DNA of 7,225 nucleotides from Candidatus Methanophagales archaeon ANME-1-THS (GTDB lineage Archaea; Halobacteriota; Syntropharchaeia; Alkanophagales; Methanospirareceae). The translations under genes and the position numbers were made by a program. This document shows, one piece after another, positions 1-4,448 of this stretch; the stretch's first letter is position 1, and each line of letters opens with the position of its first letter. The notes under the pieces are model-generated. The model ran no database searches. It saw only the letters and a program-made list of their open reading frames with translations, and was not told the origin of the DNA. The stretch spans positions 1-7,225 of the forward strand of contig RXIE01000068.1 of assembly GCA_004212135.1 (NCBI GenBank), in the 5' to 3' direction.

Positions 1-126
1 CCCGTTAACAACCAGCGCCTCTTCGATCCGCTCCTTCTTCCTTCCGCCCGCTATCTCCTCTGCGATCCTCGTCTTCTCCTTCGCCTCGTATTCTATAAAA
101 TCAGCATGGATGAACAGCAGTTGCAC
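1..126 (-). CDS. thrS: Threonyl-tRNA synthetase, N-terminal fragment (runs off window)
   Basis: Forty-two codons are visible, starting at a GTG (126-124) and running off the window at position 1. The protein begins VQLLFIHADFIEYEAKEKT and continues through IAEEI to EEALVV. This matches the opening of archaeal threonyl-tRNA synthetases (LLxIHSDYxEYExKxKT, then EEALxV), whose N-terminal domain is the D-aminoacyl-tRNA deacylase-like editing domain that removes mischarged serine. The full enzyme charges tRNA-Thr in the cytoplasm, but its catalytic and anticodon-binding domains are outside the window. The GTG start is chosen because the homology begins there and AGGTG (plus 133-137) lies 6 nt upstream as a Shine-Dalgarno. 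The gene is divergent from the YjbQ-family gene, with 78 nt between starts. The last visible residues (VVNG) look slightly unusual, since many homologues have a hydrophobic residue where Asn falls. The identification rests on a short piece but a characteristic one. Confidence 0.85.
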   Translation of the reverse strand, partial: MQLLFIHADFIEYEAKEKTRIAEEIAGGRKKERIEEALVVNG

Positions 127-204
127 GTTTCACACCTTTGTTATCTGTTTTTATCCTCATCAAAATTACATTTATGTTATTCTCTCACTACTATCTTAAA
201 TACT
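127..204. promoter_or_regulatory. Divergent promoter region between thrS and the YjbQ-family gene
   Basis: This 78-nt gap separates two divergent starts. An A+T-rich stretch at about 161-180 (ATTACATTTATGTTA) is TATA-like on both strands. Read on plus it would put transcription start near 200, making the YjbQ-family mRNA leaderless, which agrees with the lack of a Shine-Dalgarno before ATG 205. Read on minus it would start near 143 and leave the thrS AGGTG site (133-137) in the leader. A single bidirectional TATA region is an inference from spacing alone. Confidence 0.4.
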
Positions 205-603
205 ATGGACCGAATAGAACTAGCGACAGAGGAAAGCACTGAACTTATTGACATAACAGGCGAAGTAAAGAGGATCGTGAAAAGTAAAACGGTTGATTCT
301 GGCATCTGCGTTATCTTTACCAGACATACCACGACGGGAATCATCATAAATGAGAACGAAGCAGGGCTTAAACACGATATTGCAGTGCTGCTGAACACGT
401 TGATCCCAAAGGGTAAAGGATATCAGCATGATCGGATCGATGATAATGCGCATGCACATCTCAGGTCCATAATGCTCGGATCGAGTGTCACGATCCCTGT
501 AGAAAACGGTACGTTAGCGCTCGGAACCTGGCAGAGTATCTTTTTCGTTGAATGCGACGGCCCAAGAAGGAGAGAGGTATGCGTCTCGGTTGTTAACGGG
601 TGA
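205..603 (+). CDS. YjbQ/UPF0047 family protein (secondary thiamine-phosphate synthase-like)
   Basis: The 132-residue protein is full length for the YjbQ/UPF0047 family (PF01894). Signature motifs are clear: FTRHTTTGIIINENE (residues 38-52), then YQHDRIDDNAHAHL (73-86), a glycine-containing strand LGSSVTIPVENG (91-102), LGTWQSIFFVECDGPR (106-121) and a short final strand (REVCVSVVNG). The conserved histidines at 41, 75, 83 and 85 are likely ligand or active-site residues. The E. coli member has weak thiamine-phosphate synthase activity, but the physiological role of the family is unsettled. ATG 205 is preferred over an in-frame ATG at 106 because homology starts at MDRIELATEES, the extra 33 residues are low-complexity, and they would overlap thrS. 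No Shine-Dalgarno precedes the start, so the mRNA may be leaderless. The stop is TGA, followed by a polypurine A-rich tract. The protein is probably cytosolic and trimeric, as in its relatives. Confidence 0.9.
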   Translation: MDRIELATEESTELIDITGEVKRIVKSKTVDSGICVIFTRHTTTGIIINENEAGLKHDIAVLLNTLIPKGKGYQHDRIDDNAHAHLRSIMLGSSVTIPVENGTLALGTWQSIFFVECDGPRRREVCVSVVNG

Positions 604-640
604 CAAAAAAGAAAGTTTTAGTAAAGAAAAGAAAAAAGAA

Positions 641-649
641 AAATTATAT
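641..649 (+). promoter_or_regulatory. TATA box of tRNA-Arg
   Basis: AAATTATAT follows a run of purines that could act as the B-recognition element. With usual archaeal spacing, transcription would start near 670-674. That is inside the hairpin element at 651-689, about 16-20 nt before the mature tRNA end. The site is inferred from position and composition. Confidence 0.5.
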
Positions 650-650
650 T

Positions 651-689
651 CTTTCTTAGCGCAGGTTCTTTCTTTAGAAAGAAAGTGCT
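651..689 (+). repeat. Hairpin element, copy 1 (TTAGCrCAGGTT family), abutting tRNA-Arg
   Basis: The element contains TTAGCGCAGGTT (656-667). An outer stem pairs AGCGC (658-662) with GTGCT (685-689), with one G-T pair. An inner stem pairs TTTCTT (669-674) with AAGAAA (679-684) around a TAGA loop. An asymmetric 5' bulge AGGTTC separates the two stems. The last base, 689, is immediately before the first tRNA base. A second copy lies at 3490-3532 with the same core and architecture but different stem sequence. The function is unknown. Options are a tRNA leader structure, a DNA-level cruciform or protein-binding repeat, or a small dispersed element. Confidence 0.6.
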
Positions 690-761
690 GCCCCAGTGTG
701 GTAACGGATATCCGTCGGGCCTGCGGAGCCCAACATCCGGGTTCAATTCCCGGCTGGGGCA
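690..761 (+). tRNA. tRNA-Arg (anticodon GCG)
   Basis: A 72-nt cloverleaf folds by hand. The acceptor stem is GCCCCAG/CTGGGGC (7 bp), with T8 and G9. The D arm is TGG/CCG with A14, G18-G19 and A20 (the arginine identity base) in the loop. The anticodon stem is CGGGC/GCCCA with loop CTGCGGA, giving anticodon GCG, which reads CGC and CGT. The variable loop is the 4-nt ACAT. The T arm is CCGGG/CCCGG with loop TTCAATT. The discriminator base is A at 761 and the 3' CCA is not encoded. Two weak points are a C27-A43 opposition at the top of the anticodon stem and a T13-T22 mismatch in the D stem. There is no intron. A T6 run follows at 765-770. The accessory region begins downstream, as is common beside archaeal tRNA genes. 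Confidence 0.95.
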
Positions 762-775
762 TTCTTTTTTGTTTG
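762..775 (+). terminator. Oligo-T terminator of tRNA-Arg
   Basis: Six consecutive T residues (765-770), then GTTT, follow the tRNA 3' end directly. Archaeal RNA polymerase terminates at such T-runs without needing a hairpin. Confidence 0.6.
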
Positions 776-916
776 CAATGTAAAACCTTTTGAGTCTCCT
801 TTCGAGTATTGATACCTGTGTTAAGAATTTAAAGTTTCCGAAGAGCTGGTGAGAAAGAGGTTTGAGTTTCAAAAAATTATTAAATTGCTTGAGCCTTTAT
901 TTTGAGTGGAGGGGTT

Positions 917-1480
917 ATGAAGAGACAGAAGGCAAGACAAAACGAAAAGATATATCTGATTAAGGTAATTCAAAGTGATTGGAATGGCAGGATAAGGGGG
1001 CAACCCTACAGAATCTTAGCTCTTCCCGAGGGATTATCTTTGGACCATTTGGCAAAAGCAATAATAGAGGCTTTTGATTTTGATTTCGACCATGCTTTTG
1101 GCTTCTATGATAACATAAGGAGTTGGATCGATTCAGATGAGTGTTATGAGTTGTTTAAAGACATGCCAAGAGAGATTATAATAGAGCCAAGCAGATGCAA
1201 AAGCGTAAAAAAGACGAAAATACGGGATGTTTTTACCGAAGTCAAAAAGAGAATGCTTTTTCTTTATGATTATGGTGATGAATGGCACTTTATCATTGAA
1301 CTCAAAGGAATAGAACCTCAAAAGGAGAATGAAATATATCCGGTAATTGTAGAATCTGCTGGAGAAGCACCTCCCCAATATGGAGAACCAGATGAAGAAC
1401 CAGAGAACTTTAAAGCAAGAAGTGAGAAATATGAAAGGGGTAAGCAGTCTCTGCTTTTTCCTGACTATTCCTCTTGGTGA
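917..1480 (+). CDS. Plasmid pRiA4b ORF-3-like family protein
   Basis: The 187-residue protein belongs to the pRiA4b ORF-3-like family (PF07929). Its N-terminal half carries the expected pattern: IYLIKVIQS (11-20), YRILALPEGLSLDHLAKAI (31-49), then DFDHAFGFY (56-64). Its centre has the family hallmark FLYDYGDEWHFIIEL (115-129), followed by YPVIVESAGEAPPQYG (141-156), corresponding to the usual YPxxxxGxGxxPPEDxGG. The biochemical function is unknown. Relatives occur on plasmids, next to transposable elements and in prokaryotic accessory regions. The start is ATG 917 because GGAGGGG (908-914) lies just upstream. An in-frame TTG at 902 would put that Shine-Dalgarno inside the gene. The C-terminal 30 residues are acidic and end in FPDYSSW, with a TGA stop. 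The A-rich sequence at 870-885 may hold its promoter. The gene looks intact although everything downstream in the island is broken. Confidence 0.8.
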   Translation: MKRQKARQNEKIYLIKVIQSDWNGRIRGQPYRILALPEGLSLDHLAKAIIEAFDFDFDHAFGFYDNIRSWIDSDECYELFKDMPREIIIEPSRCKSVKKTKIRDVFTEVKKRMLFLYDYGDEWHFIIELKGIEPQKENEIYPVIVESAGEAPPQYGEPDEEPENFKARSEKYERGKQSLLFPDYSSW

Positions 1481-1500
1481 ACCTTGAACTTCTGCTGCTC

Positions 1501-1557
1501 ATGCCAAAGCTTAAGACCATCAGCGGAAGAGATGTTGTGAAAATTCTGGCATCACAG
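1501..1557 (+). pseudogene. HicA-like toxin remnant (first 19 codons)
   Basis: The reading frame from ATG 1501 begins MPKLKTISGRDVVKILASQ. This closely matches the start of HicA mRNA-interferase toxins (MPKLxxISGKEVVKxLxxxG), including the ISG turn and first helix. The frame then gives KEAYLEKDHSC and loses resemblance. The RNA-binding core with the catalytic histidine (the GSHxxL motif) is absent, so the gene cannot encode a toxin. No hicB antitoxin is visible nearby. The remnant starts 20 nt after the preceding gene's stop and ends at a junction with an oppositely oriented ATPase fragment, suggesting recombination or deletion. The call rests on 19 residues and could be coincidental. Confidence 0.5.
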
Positions 1558-1762
1558 AAAGAGGCATATCTTGAGAAAGACCATTCTTGCACATTCCAGA
1601 ACCATTGTAAATATCGTTTAAAATCATATTCGAAATCAATGTCTTTCCCATCCCCGTCTTGCCGATGATATACAGGTGAAGCCTTCTGTCTTCATTTTTA
1701 ATCCCAAAGATCTTTCCTTCTCCTCTAAAGTCGGTTTTAGCAAAAAGATTAATATTGGACAT
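1520..1762 (-). pseudogene. Truncated T4SS coupling-protein-like/FtsK-HerA-type ATPase (N-terminal fragment)
   Basis: The minus-strand frame from ATG 1762 reads MSNINLFAKTDFRGEGKIFG, then IKNEDRRLHLYIIGKTGMGKT. This is the typical opening of VirD4/TraD-like conjugative DNA-transfer ATPases found in small-genome bacteria and archaeal mobile elements (INYFAKTxFRxxxxxFGIKxxDRRxHxYxIGKTGxGKT). The Walker A loop is intact at residues 34-41 (GKTGMGKT). Similarity continues through NDIYNG (residues 49-54, near position 1601), where relatives proceed with an extra Gly and the DPHGD segment. Here the frame instead runs into unrelated residues and stops near 1520. The intact protein would be several hundred residues long. 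Walker B, the arginine finger and the DNA-binding parts are missing. It overlaps the hicA-like remnant tail-to-tail, marking a junction between about 1557 and 1600. Confidence 0.65.
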
Positions 1763-1809
1763 AACTGTTTGAAATAGATTAGAGCCCTAAAAGGGAGGCG
1801 AAAGGAATA

Positions 1810-2575
1810 ATGGATGTATTGACGTTCTCTACAGCGACTGTAGCTGGTGCCACTGTAATCTATGCTACTTTGACCTACCTTTTACTTCGTGAATAGCGAA
1901 GAGAAAAAGAAAAGCCACGTATCCAAGAAATTGCTACTGTTGTTATTTATCCGTTAATGGAAAAGTTAGAAAATCAGAAAAATTTCTTTAAAAAAAGATT
2001 TCTCATGGACCCGAACAGGTTTTTATTACTATCGTCAAAAGATTGCACCATCTCCTGGTATAGAAGGGGTTATTTACGAGGATTTTAGGAAAGCATTTCC
2101 TGACTTTGTTAAAAATATAGAAAAATATAACAAGATGTTAGAGAAACAAAAAGAAATCCTGGATAACTTTGCAAATAAAATTCGATCGCTGCCTGATTTC
2201 ATAAAGGAAGTATCTAAGAGATTTATGGAATATGAAAGAGAAAGTAAATTAGCTGATATTCTGGGGGTATTCGGTTCAAGTTCTTTGTTTGAATCGAACA
2301 CTCAAAATATTGAGCATATTTTAGCGTATGTCGTTAATAACGAACAGAACTTGAATTCTGATAATGCGTACTATAACTTTTGGAATCAATATGGAAAAGA
2401 ATTACTTAAGTTTAGAGACAGGGAAGAGGTTAAGGATTACAAGGTGGAAGTTGAGAAGGGGTGTAAAAATTTGCTTGGGTTAGCAGATAGCATTTTTAAG
2501 GACTTAAAAGATATCTTGAAGGATTATAGGGAAAAATATGGAATTATCTATAAAGAGCTCGAAAGAGAATGGTAA
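1810..2575 (+). pseudogene. Membrane-anchored coiled-coil protein gene, disrupted by TAG and a frameshift
   Basis: From ATG 1810, with GGAGG at 1795-1799, the frame encodes a short N-terminus and one transmembrane helix (TFSTATVAGATVIYATLTYLLL). It then meets TAG at 1894-1896, where the context LLLRE-stop-RREKEKPRIQE suggests a former CAG (Gln). The frame stays open and sensible after the stop (IQEIATVVIYPLMEKLENQKNFF) up to an A7 run at 1990-1996. Beyond it, coding continues in the +1 frame as DFSWTRTGFYYYRQKIAPSPG, through EDFRKAFPDFVKNIEKYNKM and on to the final EREW before TAA at 2573-2575. Removing one A from the run restores a single frame. The restored product is about 254 residues, with one N-terminal membrane segment and a long charged helical, probably coiled-coil, cytoplasmic part. 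I do not recognise a functional family. A shorter protein from ATG 2135 (146 residues) could in principle still be made, but it has no clear Shine-Dalgarno. Confidence 0.75.
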
Positions 2576-2581
2576 TTCCAG

Positions 2582-2595
2582 CATAAAAAATAAGG
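2582..2595 (-). terminator. T-rich terminator candidate for the TatD-family gene
   Basis: On the minus strand, about 50 nt after the TatD-family stop, the sequence reads CCTTATTTTTTATG. This T-rich run suits archaeal intrinsic termination. It also lies just past the stop of the convergent disrupted gene. No strong hairpin is seen. Confidence 0.35.
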
Positions 2596-2643
2596 GCTTT
2601 CGATCAAAATCTCCGTTAGCGCAATGAGAAATCCTGCTTTTAT

Positions 2644-3432
2644 TCATCTCCTCAGTTCAACCCCGAACACTCGCTCGAAATTCCGCTCGATCTCCTTGTT
2701 CACCGTCTCCACATCGCTCTTCTTCTGTCTCGCGATCTCCTCATAGACGACCTGTACCCTCTGGGGAACGTTTCGCTCTTCCTCATCCGGTGATAGATAC
2801 GGCGCGTCGGTCTCGGTGAGCAGAAACGAAAGTGGTACATTCTTCGCTACCTTCTTCATGCTCTTGCTCTTCAGTATCGAGGTCGGCAGCGAGATGTAAT
2901 AGCCCTCCTCACAGATCCGCGCTGCAAGTTGTGGTTTGCCGGTGAAGCAGTGAAAGACCGCTTTCTTGATGTCCTCATCTGAGATGATCTTCAACCCTTC
3001 TTCGATCGCCTCGCCTCCGGTGCCCCGCAAGTGAAGTACCACCGGCAGATCAAATTCCTTAGACAAGCCGAGAAACTCCACAAAGAGCTCCCTCGCTCGC
3101 TTTATCCTCAGCGGATCTCGTACCCAATGATAATCAAGCCCGATCTCGCCGATGCCCACGATTCTTTGTTTGTGCTCGTTTATAAATTCCTGATACGCGC
3201 CAATCTCCTGGTCTGTTTTCCTGCCTACATAAATCGGATGAAGTCCGAGTGTGGGGAAAATAAATCCCTCGTGCAGTGCTGCAAGTTCTAACGCCTTCTC
3301 TGCATCGCTCGGCTCGACACCGCTTATCACCACACCACTCAACGCCCTCCGCGCATCCTCTATCACCTGCTGCCGGTCCGCGTCGTATTCCTTAAACGTC
3401 AGATGACAGTGTATATCGATGATTTTGACCAC
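2644..3432 (-). CDS. TatD-family metal-dependent hydrolase (putative deoxyribonuclease)
   Basis: The 262-residue protein is full length for the TatD family (PF01026), a TIM-barrel metallohydrolase with DNase activity in characterised members. The metal-ligand set is complete: HxH at H8 and H10 (DIHCHL), E96 in GIGEIGLDY, H134 in VVLHLRG, H161 in FHCFTG and D209 in TETDAPYLSP. The family RNxP segment follows at 220-223. It is probably cytosolic and may act in DNA turnover or repair. The role in archaea is not established and the family substrate range is broad. The start is GTG 3432; homology begins within three residues of it and no upstream in-frame start exists. There is no good Shine-Dalgarno, and a TATA-like GAATATTTTTAG at about 3468-3480 would give a short leader. 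The gene lies 98 nt downstream of the coiled-coil gene on the same strand and is the last of the minus-strand block. The stop is TGA. Confidence 0.92.
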   Translation of the reverse strand: MVKIIDIHCHLTFKEYDADRQQVIEDARRALSGVVISGVEPSDAEKALELAALHEGFIFPTLGLHPIYVGRKTDQEIGAYQEFINEHKQRIVGIGEIGLDYHWVRDPLRIKRARELFVEFLGLSKEFDLPVVLHLRGTGGEAIEEGLKIISDEDIKKAVFHCFTGKPQLAARICEEGYYISLPTSILKSKSMKKVAKNVPLSFLLTETDAPYLSPDEEERNVPQRVQVVYEEIARQKKSDVETVNKEIERNFERVFGVELRR

Positions 3433-3443
3433 CCAGCAACTTT

Positions 3444-3462
3444 TTTTTACCTTCGGTAAAAA
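3444..3462. other. Perfect 8-bp stem-loop upstream of the TatD-family gene
   Basis: TTTTTACC (3444-3451) pairs exactly with GGTAAAAA (3455-3462) around a 3-nt loop. It lies 12 nt before the GTG start of the TatD-family gene, at or near its likely transcription start. It could be a regulatory site or the 3'-end structure of the coiled-coil transcript. It is not followed by a T-run on the minus strand, so it is not a classical terminator. Confidence 0.4.
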
Positions 3463-3489
3463 CCTTGACTAAAAATATTCTCTTAGTTT

Positions 3490-3532
3490 TTCTTTTAGCA
3501 CAGGTTTTCTTTTTCTAAAAAGAAAAAGTGTT
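3490..3532 (+). repeat. Hairpin element, copy 2 (TTAGCrCAGGTT family), overlapping a stop codon
   Basis: The element contains TTAGCACAGGTT (3495-3506). The outer stem pairs AGCAC (3497-3501) with GTGTT (3528-3532), including one G-T pair. The inner stem pairs TTTTTCT (3510-3516) with AGAAAAA (3521-3527) around an AAAA loop. The 5' bulge is AGGTTTTC. Its right end overlaps the TAA stop (3533-3531) of the minus-strand coiled-coil gene, so that mRNA would carry the complementary hairpin right after its stop. Compared with copy 1 (651-689), the core is nearly identical. The outer stem differs at bases whose partners also allow pairing, and the inner stem is one pair longer. Confidence 0.6.
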
Positions 3533-4397
3533 ATTTATACAACAGCTCAGATTTTTGCAAGAGGAGCAAATCTTCCGTGCTGAGCTTCCCACCCTCTCTG
3601 AACTTATCGTAAATCCCTTTAGCCTTCTTCCTCGCTTCCATCCGCTCCCGGAATACCCAATCTTCTCGTATTTTTCGCCTCAACCCGTTGATGACGCGAT
3701 CGAAATCCTTCAGGTCTCGGAGATACTGGATATACCGCCGGTGCGCTTCATCCGCTTCCTCCTGTCGCTCTAAAAAGAGCCGGTGCGCTTCATCCGCCTT
3801 CTCCCGTATCCGATCCGCTTCTTTGAAGCATTCAACCATCTTATCATGGCATTCGTGGGAGAGTTTGACATAGTTGATCACCTCTTCGTGGTACTTATCC
3901 GATTCTTTTCGGTACTTCTGTGCCTTTTTCAGCGACTCCTTCAACTTTTTGTCCTTCTCCAGTTCCTTCTCCATTTCTTCGAACTCTCGTCTCAGTTGGG
4001 TGATCCTCGCCACCAGTTTCTTCTCCTTATCCTTGCTCAGGACCTCAACCTGCTGCTTGAGCTCTAAATCGGCTATTCTATTTCTTAGCCGCTCAAACTC
4101 CTGTATGCTCTGTATGTCATTCTTTTTCCGGAGCTTCTCCACCGTGGTATAACAGAGCGATGCCTTCTTATTCAATTCGGTCCTCTTCGCCTTCTTATCT
4201 GTGATCAGCTTTTCGTATTCCTCTCGCTGCTGTTTGAACTCTTTTGCCTTCTCAATCGCTTCTTTTATTCGGCCATTCAACTCGTCTCGTAACTCTGACC
4301 ACTTACTCGCTTCGGAATTCAACTCGGTCCTTCGTGCCTTAAATTCCTCGACCCTTTTTATTATCTCCGCTCTCCGCTCTTCTAATTCCTCAAGCAT
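3531..4397 (-). CDS. Archaeal coiled-coil protein, COG1340-like
   Basis: The 288-residue protein is almost entirely charged and helical. Lys, Glu and Arg dominate, heptad-like leucine spacing runs from residue 1 to about 250, and there is no signal peptide or membrane segment. Repeated phrases such as RRTELNSEASKWSELRDELN (about 22-41) and KRTELNKKASLC (about 71-82) resemble archaeal COG1340 proteins (KRDELNxxVKELxxxRDELN). The C-terminal AKGIYDKFREGGKLSTEDLLLLQ is also typical of that group, where a long coiled coil ends in a short conserved cap. The function is unknown; some databases label relatives phosphoserine phosphatase, which the sequence does not support. The ATG at 4397 starts the homology. 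A TATA box about 30 nt upstream (4424-4432) implies a near-leaderless transcript. Its stop codon overlaps hairpin element copy 2. It lies 51 nt downstream of glyA but has its own promoter. Confidence 0.85.
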   Translation of the reverse strand: MLEELEERRAEIIKRVEEFKARRTELNSEASKWSELRDELNGRIKEAIEKAKEFKQQREEYEKLITDKKAKRTELNKKASLCYTTVEKLRKKNDIQSIQEFERLRNRIADLELKQQVEVLSKDKEKKLVARITQLRREFEEMEKELEKDKKLKESLKKAQKYRKESDKYHEEVINYVKLSHECHDKMVECFKEADRIREKADEAHRLFLERQEEADEAHRRYIQYLRDLKDFDRVINGLRRKIREDWVFRERMEARKKAKGIYDKFREGGKLSTEDLLLLQKSELLYK

Positions 4398-4421
4398 CCT
4401 TGATTATATCATCCCCCTCAT

Positions 4422-4434
4422 TCTTTATAAATAC
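4422..4434 (-). promoter_or_regulatory. TATA box of the coiled-coil gene
   Basis: On the minus strand AGTATTTATAAAG lies about 30 nt before ATG 4397. It contains the same TATTTATA core as the pyrB promoter. Transcription would start within a few bases of the ATG, giving a nearly leaderless mRNA independent of glyA read-through. Confidence 0.65.
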
Positions 4435-4448
4435 TTTCTTATTTTTTT

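Larger units (their letters stand above)
777..2643. other. A+T-rich accessory region downstream of tRNA-Arg, with one intact gene and several remnants
   Basis: This stretch is visibly richer in A+T than the housekeeping genes at 2644-7105. It contains genes of types common in mobile or defence regions: a pRiA4b ORF-3-like gene, a hicA-like toxin fragment, a conjugation-type ATPase fragment and a nonsense- and frameshift-disrupted membrane protein gene. No transposase, integrase or tRNA-derived attachment repeat is visible, so it is called an accessory region and not a defined element. Positions 777-900 and 1763-1809 are noncoding, apart from possible promoter sequence and a possible half-copy of the hairpin element. 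Confidence 0.55.

Noticed and set aside
106..204. N-terminal extension of the YjbQ-family protein from ATG 106
   Set aside because: The extra 33 residues lack family similarity, overlap the thrS 5' end and include the promoter region. ATG 205 fits the family start.
514..872. Open frames of about 80 codons across the tRNA-Arg region on both strands
   Set aside because: They run through the tRNA gene and polypurine tracts, have no family resemblance and lack ribosome-binding sites.
2135..2575. Independent intact 146-residue gene starting at ATG 2135
   Set aside because: The same frame continues upstream with sensible coding sequence to the A7 run and no Shine-Dalgarno precedes 2135. It is better read as the 3' part of the disrupted gene starting at 1810.
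2613..2625. Another TTAGCGCA motif resembling the hairpin element core
   Set aside because: It shares only eight bases. The next bases are ATG, not GGTT, and no GTGYT partner or inner stem follows.
690..2643. Attachment-site duplication of the tRNA-Arg 3' end bounding the island
   Set aside because: I looked for a second copy of the T-arm/acceptor sequence (such as CCCGGCTGGGGC) and found none in the window. An integration boundary cannot be shown.
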